Made by a program: the position numbers and the translations under genes. The notes below the pieces were generated by a model that saw only the letters and a list, made by a program, of their open reading frames with translations, was not told the DNA's origin and made no database searches. Positions 44,508-52,850 of a DNA stretch of 64,000 bases are shown piece after piece. Source of the stretch: Dongia_A sp039808885. Lineage in GTDB: Bacteria; Pseudomonadota; Alphaproteobacteria; Dongiales; Dongiaceae. Each line of letters opens with the position of its first letter. Position 1 is the first letter of the stretch. The stretch lies in contig JBDHTX010000003.1 of the NCBI GenBank assembly GCA_039808885.1, forward strand, positions 62,001 through 126,000, given 5' to 3'.

Positions 44508-44732
44508 TTAGCCGAACAGGATGATCATGGCGATGACGAAGCCGAACAGGCCGGTGGCTTCGATCAGCGCGAAGGCGAGCATCGGGTTGACCTTCAGCTT
44601 GGACTGCGCTTCCGGATTGCGGAAGGCGCCTTCCATGTAGCTGCCGAACAGCATGCCGAGGCCGACGCCCGCACCGCCGAGGGCGAGGGCCGCGATGCCG
44701 GCGCCGATCATCTTTGCAGCTTCGAGTTCCAT
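44508..44732 (-). CDS. atpE: ATP synthase F0 subunit c
   Basis: 74-residue two-helix proteolipid. The proton-binding acid is E58 (LAFALIEATGLFGF), and the polar loop is RNPEAQSK; glycine-rich packing (GAGIAALALGGAGVGLG) is in helix 1. It forms the rotor ring. The start at 44732 follows AAAGGAACG. Confidence 0.97.
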   Translation of the reverse strand: MELEAAKMIGAGIAALALGGAGVGLGMLFGSYMEGAFRNPEAQSKLKVNPMLAFALIEATGLFGFVIAMIILFG

Positions 44733-44800
44733 TTTTCGTTCCTTTCGGTTCTTCGCAAGGTTGGGTGTTGAAGGGTGAGCCGCACGCCCAAGGTGCGACG

Positions 44801-45541
44801 TTAGTGCGACATGTGGATCGCGTCGTTGAGGTAGATGCAGCTCAGGATCGAGAAGACGTAGGCCTGCAGCACGGCGACCAGCAGCTCCAGCGCGAAGATC
44901 GCGACGATGAAGGCGAGCGGCGCCCAGCCCAGCCAGATGCCGAGGCCGACGACGAAGCCGCCGACCACCGCCAGCATGATGTGGCCGGCGACCATGTTGG
45001 CGAACAGTCGGACCGACAGGCTCATCGGCCGGATGAAATAGGAGATGACCTCGATCGGGATCATGATCGGCAGCAGCCACATGGGCGCGCCGGCCGGCAC
45101 GAAATAGGCGAAGAAATGCAGGCCATGGCGGGCGAAGCCGATGATGGTGACGCCGACGAACACCACCGCCGCCATGGCGAAGGTGACGATGATATGGCTG
45201 GTGATGGTGAAGGCGCCCGGCAGCAGGCCCATGATGTTGCCGAACAGGATGAACATGAACAGCGAGAAGATGAAGGGGAAGTAGCGGCGCCCTTCGCTGC
45301 CCACGTTGTCCTTCAGCAGGTTGGCGACGAAGTCGTAGCTCATCTCCACCGCGCTCTGCCAGCGGCCCGGCACGATGGCGCGCTGGCGCAGGCCCAGCAC
45401 CATGAACAGGGTGATGGCGGCGACCACGGCCACCATCCAGAGGGCGGAATTGGTGAAGGAGATGTCGATGCCGCCGAGCTTGATCGGCACCAGCGGATGG
45501 ATCTCGAACTGCGCGAGCGGAGAATGTTCTTCGGCTGCCAC
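44801..45541 (-). CDS. atpB: ATP synthase F0 subunit a
   Basis: 246-residue proton-channel subunit with five to six helices and the essential arginine in MSLSVRLFANMVAGHI. FEIHPLVPIKLGGIDISFTN begins the mature N-terminus. The start is a GTG at 45541 after GGGACGG; a longer frame to 45580 lacks a ribosome-binding site. It lies between atpI and atpE. Confidence 0.96.
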   Translation of the reverse strand: MAAEEHSPLAQFEIHPLVPIKLGGIDISFTNSALWMVAVVAAITLFMVLGLRQRAIVPGRWQSAVEMSYDFVANLLKDNVGSEGRRYFPFIFSLFMFILFGNIMGLLPGAFTITSHIIVTFAMAAVVFVGVTIIGFARHGLHFFAYFVPAGAPMWLLPIMIPIEVISYFIRPMSLSVRLFANMVAGHIMLAVVGGFVVGLGIWLGWAPLAFIVAIFALELLVAVLQAYVFSILSCIYLNDAIHMSH

Positions 45542-45639
45542 GTTACCGTCCCTGCATCCCCGCCGACCCTGGGTCGGCATTAAAACCGGTCCGGCCCCGA
45601 GAGGACCGGCTGCTGTCCTGTCGCCGGCGATGACCGGCG

Positions 45640-45963
45640 CTACTTCTTGTTCTGGTTATCCGCCTTGTCGAGCTCTTTCGAAGCCCGCACCACGTTCAGG
45701 ATCCCGGCGCCCATGCCGAGGATCATCAGCACGATCATGAACAGCGGCTTGGTACCGAGCCAGCCGTCGAGCAGCCAGCCGAACCCCAACCCGACCACCA
45801 CGCCGACCATCAATTCGATGCCCATCCGGAAGCCGAGACCGGCCGATGAGCTCTCGTATTTCAGTCGGCTCGGCACCGGCCCCGAATCCTCCTCGGTTTT
45901 CTCCCGCGCCGCCTTGAGGCGCGCCTCGAAATCCGTGGGCTCATTCGGGTCCTGGTCGGCCAT
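45640..45963 (-). CDS. atpI: AtpI-like ATP synthase assembly protein
   Basis: 107-residue protein with a charged N-terminus (DFEARLKAAREKTEEDSG) and two membrane helices (MGIELMVGVVVGLGFGWLLD and MIVLMILGMGAGILNVV), as in AtpI/AtpZ-type proteins that help assemble the c ring. The position as first gene of the F0 operon fits. The ATG at 45963 is chosen over an in-frame one 18 bases upstream. Confidence 0.92.
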   Translation of the reverse strand: MADQDPNEPTDFEARLKAAREKTEEDSGPVPSRLKYESSSAGLGFRMGIELMVGVVVGLGFGWLLDGWLGTKPLFMIVLMILGMGAGILNVVRASKELDKADNQNKK

Positions 45964-46161
45964 CCATCCCGTCCGATTCACACCCCGAAAACAGCAGATA
46001 CCGCCGCGGCAACCTTTCGGGCTGCCGCGAGCGGGCGCAACATACGGTCGCCCCTGGGGCCTGTCAAGGCGATTCGGGGCAGGTCAAGCATTTGAAATCG
46101 CAGGCGATTCCCGCGATTTTTGGGCGCCGCAGCAAGCCGTCGCAGGAGCCCCGGAGGACGC

Positions 46162-47142
46162 CTAGGCCTGGCTCCTGGCGCCCTTCTTGATCGCCCTCAG
46201 GCAGAGCTGATCATAGACGATGGTGGCGGCGGCGATGGCGGTGATCTCCGCCTGGTCATAGGCCGGCGCCACCTCGACCACATCCATGCCGACGATGTTG
46301 AGCGGCCCCAGCCCGCGCAGGATGGCGAAAAGCTGCGCCGTGGTCAGCCCGCCCGCCACCGGCGTGCCGGTTCCCGGCGCGTGGCTGGGGTCCAGGCAGT
46401 CGATGTCGATGGTGAGATAGGCCGGGTGCCGGCCGACGATCTTCTTGATCCGCTCCAGCGCCGCCTTGGGCCCATTCTCGTGCACGAAGGGGGCGTCGAG
46501 GACGGTCAGGCCCATCTTGTCGTCGACCCAGGTGCGGATCCCGGTCTGCACCGATTTCGACGGCACGATCAGCCCTTCCTTCACCGCGCGGTAGAACATC
46601 GTGCCATGATTCAGCTCCACCGCCTTGCCCTCGCTCTCCGGCCAGGTATCGGGGTGGGCGTCGAAATGGATCAGCGCCAGCGGCCCGTATTTCGCCGCAT
46701 GGGCCTTCAGCAGCGGATAGGTGACGAAATGGTCGCCGCCGAAGCTGGTGAGGAAGCAGCCGTGGCGGATGATCTCCGCCGCCGTCTTCTCGATGGCGCC
46801 GGGGATGGTGTGCGGCATGGCATGGTCGAAATAGACGTCGCCGTAATCGACCGCCTTCACGTAGTCGAGCGGGTTGAAGCCGTGCGGGAAGCTCTTCAGT
46901 TCGCACAATTGCGCCGAGCCGAGCCGCGTCGCCTGGGGGCCGAAGCGGGCGCCGGGGCGGAAGGTGGTGGCGGTGTCATAGGGCACGCCGAGGAAGACAT
47001 GGTCGGCGCCCTTCACGTCCTGCACCCGCGGCACCCGCAGGAACGTGCCGATGGTGGAATAGGTCTGCTGCGCGACCAGCGACCCGCCATATCCTGCGGC
47101 CGGTGCCGTACCGGGCTGCGCGGTCTTCTTCTGCTTTGCCAT
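46162..47142 (-). CDS. speB: Agmatinase (arginase family)
   Basis: 326-residue ureohydrolase with the binuclear manganese motifs SFGGDHFVTYPLL, HFDAHPDTW and TIDIDCLDPSHAPGTGTP. It most likely splits agmatine to putrescine and urea, though related guanidino-acid hydrolases share these motifs. The N-terminal 30 residues are variable. It is a single gene between mgtA and the ATP synthase operon. Confidence 0.9.
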   Translation of the reverse strand: MAKQKKTAQPGTAPAAGYGGSLVAQQTYSTIGTFLRVPRVQDVKGADHVFLGVPYDTATTFRPGARFGPQATRLGSAQLCELKSFPHGFNPLDYVKAVDYGDVYFDHAMPHTIPGAIEKTAAEIIRHGCFLTSFGGDHFVTYPLLKAHAAKYGPLALIHFDAHPDTWPESEGKAVELNHGTMFYRAVKEGLIVPSKSVQTGIRTWVDDKMGLTVLDAPFVHENGPKAALERIKKIVGRHPAYLTIDIDCLDPSHAPGTGTPVAGGLTTAQLFAILRGLGPLNIVGMDVVEVAPAYDQAEITAIAAATIVYDQLCLRAIKKGARSQA

Positions 47143-47235
47143 GATGCCTGCCCCAGAAACTCCGATGGCACGACGCTAGGCAAGCCAGGCCGCCCTGGCA
47201 AGCGATGAACCATGACGGAGGTTGACCCAGATGGG

Positions 47236-49821
47236 TCAGCGCCGGTGGGACGCGCCGCGCCTCCTGGCGGCGTGCCATCGGCGCTGGCGATAGAACGAGC
47301 GCTTCGCGATCTCGGTCGCGATCAGATAGCCGCCGACGATGGCGAGGATCGCCCCGATCTCGCCCAGGGAGAGCGGCTCGAAACTGAACAGCCGGGCGAG
47401 CTCGCCGAGGAAGGGGAGGGCGAAGGCGGCGGCCGCAACCGCCACCGTCATCCAGGCGAGCAGTCGCGACGGCCGGCTGCGCCAGGACGGCATCTGGGTC
47501 CGCAGGATCAGCACCACGGCCAGCTCGGTCAGCAGCGAGATGACGAACCAGATGGTCTGGAAGCCGGATTCATCGACCCGCAGCAGGAACAGCAGCGTGG
47601 CGAAGGTGATGAGGTCGAAGACCGAGCTGATCAGGCCGAACACCACCATGAAGCGCTGCACATCCTTGATCTGCCAGCGCTGCGCGCGGGCGATGTGGTC
47701 GGGATCGACGTTGTCGGTGGCGATGGCGATCGAGGGCAGGTCGGACATGAAGTTGTTGAGCAGGATCTGCTTCGCCGCCAGCGGCAGGAAGGGCAGGAAG
47801 GGTGTGGCCAGCGCCATGCTCACCATGTTGCCGAAATTGGCGCTGGTGGTGATGCAGATGTATTTCAGCGTATTGGCGAAGGTGCGCCTGCCGTCCTCGA
47901 CGCCGCGCTTCAGCACGCCCAGGTCGCGCTGCAGCAGGACGATGTCGGCGCTTTCGCGCGCCACGTCGACCGCCTCGCTGACCGAGATGCCGACATCGGC
48001 GGCATGCAGCGCCGGCGCATCGTTGATGCCATCGCCGAGGAAGCCGACGGCGTGCCCGCCGCGCTGCAAGGCGCGCACGATGCGCTCCTTCTGCTGCGGG
48101 TCGACCTCGACGAACAGGTCGGTGTGCGGCGCCTTGATGCGCAGGGCGTCGTCGCGCAGTGCGGCGATCTCCGCCCCGGTCAGCAGCGATTTCGGGTTGA
48201 GGCCGATCGCCTCCGCCAGGTGCCGCGTCACGTAGCGGTTGTCGCCGCTGATGACCTTGGTGCGGATGCCGAGGGCCGCCAGCGACTTGAGCGTCGCGCC
48301 GGCATCCGCCTTGGGCGGGTCGAAGAAATGCAGGAAGCCCTCGAATACCATGCCGGATTCGTCGTCGCGGCTGTGTTGCGCGCTTGCCGGCGTCTCGCGC
48401 GTCGCCAGTGCCAGCAGGCGGAACCCGGCGCCGCCGCGATCCTGGTAGTAGGCCTCGATCCCGGCGCGCAGGTCCGGGGTGAGCGGCACGACGGCGCCGT
48501 CGCGCCGGGCGCTGGCGCAAATCTGGATCGTCTCGGCAAAGGCGCCCTTGGTGACGAGAAGGTGCCTGCCGGCACCGGGTTCCGCGGCAAGGGCGATGGT
48601 CAGCCGCTTGCGCAGGAAGTCGTAGGGAATCTCGTCGATCTTGCGCCAGCCCTGCGTAGACAGCCCGGCCGCTTCCCCCGCCGCCACGATGGCCGCGTCC
48701 AGCGGATTGGCGATCCCGGTCTCGAAGGCCGCGTTGAGATAGGCAAGTCGCCGCACGTCGGCGGAATCGCCGCCGGCCGCATCGGTCGCCTTGTCGAGCG
48801 AGATCACCCCGGCGGTCAGCGTGCCGGTCTTGTCGGTGCACAGGATGTCCATGCCGCCGAGATCCTCGATCGCCTCCAGATGGCGCACGATCACGCCCTG
48901 CCGCGCCATGGCGCGGGCGCCGGTGGACAGCGTCACGCTGACGATGGCCGGCAGCAATTCCGGCGACAGCCCGACGGCCAGGGCCACGGCGAAGAGCAGC
49001 GATTCCACGCCCGGCCGGTCCAGCAGCGCGTTCATCGCCAGGACGAACAGCACGATGACCGCCATCACCTTGACCAGCAGGTAGCCGAACTGCCGCAGGC
49101 CGCGCTGGAATTCCGTCTCCGGCGGCCGCGCCCTGAGCCGCGCGGCGATGGCGCCGAAGGCCGTCGCCCGCCCGGTCTTGACGACCATCACCTTGGCCGT
49201 GCCGCTGCGCACCGAGGCGCCGAGGAAGACGGCATTGGTGCGCTCGCTGAGCGTGGCGCCGGCCGGCAGCACGCCGGGTCGCTTCTCCACCGGGAAGGAT
49301 TCGCCGGTCAGGCTCGATTCGCTGACCAGGAAATCCTTGGCCTCGAGGACCAGGCCGTCCGCCGGGATCAGGTTGCCGGCCGAGAGCAGCACCACGTCCC
49401 CCGGCACCAGGCTGGTGGCCGGCACGGTGGTTTCGACGCCGTCGCGCAGCACCTGGCTGGTCAGCGCCAGGCGCTGCTTCAGCTGTCGGATCGCGGTCGA
49501 AGCGCGGTATTCCTGCGAGAAGCCGAGCAGGGTGCTGCCCAGCACGATGGCGAGGATGATCCCGGCATCGGTCCAGTCCCGCAGCACCAGCGAGACGCCG
49601 GCCCCGAAGACCAGGATGATGACCAGCGGGCTTTCGAATTGCCGCAGCAGCAGGCGGGCGCCGCTCAGGCTGCTCGCCTCTTCGACGCTGTTCGGGCCGT
49701 GGCGGCGCAGCGCCTCCGCCGCCTGTCGGGCGCCAAGACCGGTCGGGCTGGAGCCCAGGGCGGCGCCCTGCTCCGCCGCGCTGCGGCTCCAGAACGGGTC
49801 GTCGGTTTCCATGTCGCTCAT
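47236..49821 (-). CDS. mgtA: MgtA-type magnesium-translocating P-type ATPase
   Basis: 861-residue P-type ATPase. The phosphorylated aspartate is in DILCTDKTGTLTAG near residue 330, the hinge reads VGFLGDGINDAPALHAADVGIS, and the actuator loop VSESSLTGES is present. The helix-4 and C-terminal regions (LSPELLPAIV, NNFMSDLPSIAIATDNVD) match the P3B magnesium importers. It brings Mg2+ into the cell. Its start overlaps the stop of the flippase-like gene by four bases, so there is no room for the usual long mgtA leader. Confidence 0.93.
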   Translation of the reverse strand: MSDMETDDPFWSRSAAEQGAALGSSPTGLGARQAAEALRRHGPNSVEEASSLSGARLLLRQFESPLVIILVFGAGVSLVLRDWTDAGIILAIVLGSTLLGFSQEYRASTAIRQLKQRLALTSQVLRDGVETTVPATSLVPGDVVLLSAGNLIPADGLVLEAKDFLVSESSLTGESFPVEKRPGVLPAGATLSERTNAVFLGASVRSGTAKVMVVKTGRATAFGAIAARLRARPPETEFQRGLRQFGYLLVKVMAVIVLFVLAMNALLDRPGVESLLFAVALAVGLSPELLPAIVSVTLSTGARAMARQGVIVRHLEAIEDLGGMDILCTDKTGTLTAGVISLDKATDAAGGDSADVRRLAYLNAAFETGIANPLDAAIVAAGEAAGLSTQGWRKIDEIPYDFLRKRLTIALAAEPGAGRHLLVTKGAFAETIQICASARRDGAVVPLTPDLRAGIEAYYQDRGGAGFRLLALATRETPASAQHSRDDESGMVFEGFLHFFDPPKADAGATLKSLAALGIRTKVISGDNRYVTRHLAEAIGLNPKSLLTGAEIAALRDDALRIKAPHTDLFVEVDPQQKERIVRALQRGGHAVGFLGDGINDAPALHAADVGISVSEAVDVARESADIVLLQRDLGVLKRGVEDGRRTFANTLKYICITTSANFGNMVSMALATPFLPFLPLAAKQILLNNFMSDLPSIAIATDNVDPDHIARAQRWQIKDVQRFMVVFGLISSVFDLITFATLLFLLRVDESGFQTIWFVISLLTELAVVLILRTQMPSWRSRPSRLLAWMTVAVAAAAFALPFLGELARLFSFEPLSLGEIGAILAIVGGYLIATEIAKRSFYRQRRWHAARRRGASHRR

Positions 49822-50867
49822 TTGTGCGGGCCGTGATGTTTGCGCCGTCTCGGCCGGCTGAGTTCCTGCCGCGCCAAAGCGAGGCCCGGGATCATCGGCA
49901 GCCAGAAGGTGAACCCGCGCAACAGCAGGGTCGCGGTGAGGGCCACCTCCACCGACAGGCCTTGCACGTGCAGCAGGGTCACGCACACCGCCTCGAAAGT
50001 GCCGAGGCCGAGCGGCATCGGCCCGATGGTGGCCGCCAGCGAGGCCATCACGAAAGCCGCCGCCGCCGTCGCCGGCGCATCATCCGCGCCGAGCGCCTGC
50101 AGCACGACCCAGAGGGTCGCCGCATCCAGGGCGAAGATGAGCAGCTGCAGGATCGTGCCGCCGAGGAACGGCCACGGGTCGCGCAGCAGGGCGCCGGGCG
50201 ATTCCGCCATCGCCGTGATCAGGGCGGAGATGCCCGGCACGCGGCTGAGCCAGCGATTGGCCGAAGCCAGCCAGCCGTCGCCGGACTTGCGGCGCGACCA
50301 GCGGCGCAGGGCCAGCACGACGGCCGGAATGCTGAAAGCGACCAGCGCGAATATGATCGCCCCGGCGATCATCGGCGCGTCGAGCGTCTCGTTGGCATAG
50401 AGGATGGCGAGCGCGGTCATCACGGCCAGCAGGTAGGCAAGATAGTATGACACCAGGCCGATCAGCAGCGCCGCCATGCCGATGCCCTTGGGGATGCCGC
50501 GGCGGCCGAGGCCGCTGACCACGAGCAGGGTGCCGCCTATGCCGCCGGTCGGCAGCACCTGGTCGGCGAACAGCTTGGCGAGGCCCAATGGCACGATCGA
50601 CCAGTACCTCTGGGCGAGCCCGGCCCGCCGCAGGGTGACGTACCAGACCCCGGCGGCGCAGAGATAGGTCAGTGCCTGGAGCGCCACCGCGGCGAGCAGC
50701 CAGGCCGGCTGGGCGGCCCGGGCGATCGCCACGAAACGCTCGATCTCGGTGAAGCGGCTGGCGACCAGCACCACGGCCGCCAGGGCCAGCAGGCCAAACA
50801 TCCAGGAAAGGCCGCCGAATCCTCGGCCCTGCGGCGACCCTTCCCGGTCATGCGTCGATCCGCTCAT
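49818..50867 (-). CDS. Flippase-like integral membrane protein (LPG synthase TM type)
   Basis: 349-residue polytopic protein with about eight helices and the family motifs ADQVLPTGGIGGTLLVV and ATIGPMPLGLGTFEAVCVTLL. It resembles the gene at 7919 in fold but is clearly diverged. It is coupled to mgtA by an ATGA overlap. The joined transcription suggests a link between Mg2+ uptake and membrane lipid charge or translocation, which is only inference. A GTG at 50873 is an alternative start. Confidence 0.9.
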   Translation of the reverse strand: MSGSTHDREGSPQGRGFGGLSWMFGLLALAAVVLVASRFTEIERFVAIARAAQPAWLLAAVALQALTYLCAAGVWYVTLRRAGLAQRYWSIVPLGLAKLFADQVLPTGGIGGTLLVVSGLGRRGIPKGIGMAALLIGLVSYYLAYLLAVMTALAILYANETLDAPMIAGAIIFALVAFSIPAVVLALRRWSRRKSGDGWLASANRWLSRVPGISALITAMAESPGALLRDPWPFLGGTILQLLIFALDAATLWVVLQALGADDAPATAAAAFVMASLAATIGPMPLGLGTFEAVCVTLLHVQGLSVEVALTATLLLRGFTFWLPMIPGLALARQELSRPRRRKHHGPHK

Positions 50868-50935
50868 GGCCACAGCTTGCCGAATTCACGTCCCCGGCGC
50901 CAGCGGACCGAGCCGCCTGCGACGACCCGGCTGCG

Positions 50936-51949
50936 CTAGCCGGCGAAGCCCTGGAGCCGGTCGTGGAGGGCGCGGTCGATCGGCAGGCCTTCCTTGGCCA
51001 GGCGCTTCTGGTTGGCGGCGCGGCGCGCGTTCGGCATCCGGGCGCCTTCCTGCGCGGTGATCGACTTCACCAGGGCGGCGATCTGCCTGGCGAAGGCGCC
51101 GCCGGAGAAGGCGGCGGGATCGAGGGCGATGAAGAACTGGCCGCAGCCGATCGGCTTGCCGTCATTGTCGGTGAAAGAGCCCATCTGCGGCCCCCGGTTG
51201 GCGCCGGCCAGCGCCGCGCACATCACCTCGACGATCAGTCCCTGGCCGAACCCCTTGTAGCCGCCGGCCGGCGCCATGGACCCAGCCAGGCCCTGCCTTG
51301 CGTCGGTGGTCGGCCGGCCCTTGGGATCGAGCGCCCAGCCGAGCGGAATGGGCCGGCCTTCATCCGCGGCCAGCTTCACCGCGGTCCAGGCGACGGCGGA
51401 AGAGGATTGGTCGATCAGGAAGGCGATCTTGCCTTTCCGGCCCGGCACCGCGAAGGACATCGGGTTGGTGCCGATCACTGGCTTGTAGCCGCCGAAGGGC
51501 GCGATGGTCGGCACTGAGTTGGTGAATCCGAAGGCGACCAGGCCGTGCTTGGCGAGGTAGCCGGTGTGAAAGCCGAGCGTCGCCGCGTTGTAGGAATTGT
51601 GCACGGCCATGCCGGCGATGCCGTTCTTGCGCGCCGCCGGGATCAGCCTGGCGAAGCCCGCCTCGATCGCCGGATGGGCGAAACCGCCCTTGGCATCGAC
51701 GCGATAGGCGACCGGCGAGACCTTCTTCACCTTCGGCTTCGCCTTGCCGTCGACCTTCCCGCTCCGCACGTGCTCGCAGTAGTACTGCAGCCAGTAGAAG
51801 CCGTGCCCCTCCAGCCCGCTGAGCTCGGTGTCGAGGATCGCCTCGCTGAAGTATTCCGCGTTCCGCGCCGCCGTCCCCGCCCCGGTCAACGCCGCGAAAA
51901 TCAGCTTCCGCGCCGCCTTGGGCGAAAGCCGCAATACATCCTGCGTCAT
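50936..51949 (-). CDS. Malate/L-lactate dehydrogenase family (Ldh2) oxidoreductase
   Basis: 337-residue NAD(P)-dependent dehydrogenase of the malate/lactate/ureidoglycolate family, with LSGLEGHGFYWLQYY, VHNSYNAATLGFHTGYLAKHG, GTNPMSFAVPG and GGYKGFGQGLIVE. This fold is unlike the Rossmann malate dehydrogenases. The substrate (a 2-hydroxyacid) is not certain. GGGGA lies nine bases before the ATG at 51949; an ATG 18 bases upstream is less likely. Confidence 0.93.
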   Translation of the reverse strand: MTQDVLRLSPKAARKLIFAALTGAGTAARNAEYFSEAILDTELSGLEGHGFYWLQYYCEHVRSGKVDGKAKPKVKKVSPVAYRVDAKGGFAHPAIEAGFARLIPAARKNGIAGMAVHNSYNAATLGFHTGYLAKHGLVAFGFTNSVPTIAPFGGYKPVIGTNPMSFAVPGRKGKIAFLIDQSSSAVAWTAVKLAADEGRPIPLGWALDPKGRPTTDARQGLAGSMAPAGGYKGFGQGLIVEVMCAALAGANRGPQMGSFTDNDGKPIGCGQFFIALDPAAFSGGAFARQIAALVKSITAQEGARMPNARRAANQKRLAKEGLPIDRALHDRLQGFAG

Positions 51950-52057
51950 GTCGTGGGTTCCCCGCATCCATCCGCTTGTGGCGCGGACGGTATCGCGGGC
52001 CGGCGGCAGGGTCGAGAGGCCTTGCGCCGGCTCAAGGGCGGCGCGACGACCGGCGTG

Positions 52058-52702
52058 TCAGCTCTTCTCGAGAATGTAAATGTAGTGCGAGAGCTCCGCC
52101 CGGTCGCGCTGGAAGGGTTCGCAGCGCACCCGGAAGCCGGCCGTTTCAGCCCGCGCGGCGAAGTCCGCGGATTCGAATCCGGACCAGAGCAGCACCTTCC
52201 CACCCGGCAACAGGCTGCGATACTGCGCGTCCAGCCCGGCGCGGTCATAGAGGCTGTTGTTGCGGATGGTCACCAGGGCTTCCGGCCCGTTGTCGACGTC
52301 GAGCACGATCAAGTCGTAGCGCGCCTCCGCCAGCGCCTTCGCGACGTCCGTCTGTGCGATGCGCAGGTTGTCAGGCGGATCCGGCAATACCGCTGGGCCG
52401 ACATGACGATGAAACCAATCAATCACCGCCGCCGAGAGTTCCGCGACGGTAACGGTCGCACGCGGACCGAGGGCCTTGACCAGCGCTGCGGCCGTATAGC
52501 CCAGGCCCAGCCCGCCCAACAGGATGCGCGGTGCAGGCGGAGCCATCTCGGCGGCCAGCTGGCCCAGCGCCACCTCGGAATCGTGGCAGAAGCCGTTCAT
52601 CAGCTCGAACCCGTTGGCGCGGATCATGAAGACCGCGTCCTTGGCGTAGAGCTCTAGCTCCGCATCGCCTTCGGTGGCGGTGTCGATCAGGGTCCAGGAC
52701 AT
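52058..52702 (-). CDS. Spermidine synthase-like class I methyltransferase-fold protein
   Basis: 214-residue protein with a Rossmann SAM-binding loop ILLGGLGLGYTAAAL, acidic end of strand 2 (VTVAELSAAV) and YDLIVLDVDNGPEALV. It resembles spermidine synthase-family domains, but the catalytic N-terminal hairpin of true SpeE is only partly present. It may act on a small amine or be a general methyltransferase. It lies between smc and the dehydrogenase gene on the same strand. Confidence 0.85.
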   Translation of the reverse strand: MSWTLIDTATEGDAELELYAKDAVFMIRANGFELMNGFCHDSEVALGQLAAEMAPPAPRILLGGLGLGYTAAALVKALGPRATVTVAELSAAVIDWFHRHVGPAVLPDPPDNLRIAQTDVAKALAEARYDLIVLDVDNGPEALVTIRNNSLYDRAGLDAQYRSLLPGGKVLLWSGFESADFAARAETAGFRVRCEPFQRDRAELSHYIYILEKS

Positions 52703-52717
52703 CTTCCCAAACTACAC

Positions 52718-52831
52718 CGTCACCCCGGCCGGGCGACAGCGGGAGCCGGGGCCCATGCCGGGCGTCTGCGCGGCGGACGGATCGAAGGGGGTGCGGATCG
52801 CGCCGCCTTTCGGCGGCTGTCCGGGCTGACA
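52718..52831. repeat. Paired palindromic repeat, family A copy 4
   Basis: CCGTCACCCCGGCCGG at the left and TGTCCGGGCTGACAGG at the right form a degenerate outer dyad, with a GCCGCCTTTCGGCGGC hairpin inside. It occupies the gap after smc. Confidence 0.6.
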
Positions 52832-52850
52832 GGAAGGAAGATAGCTCGAC

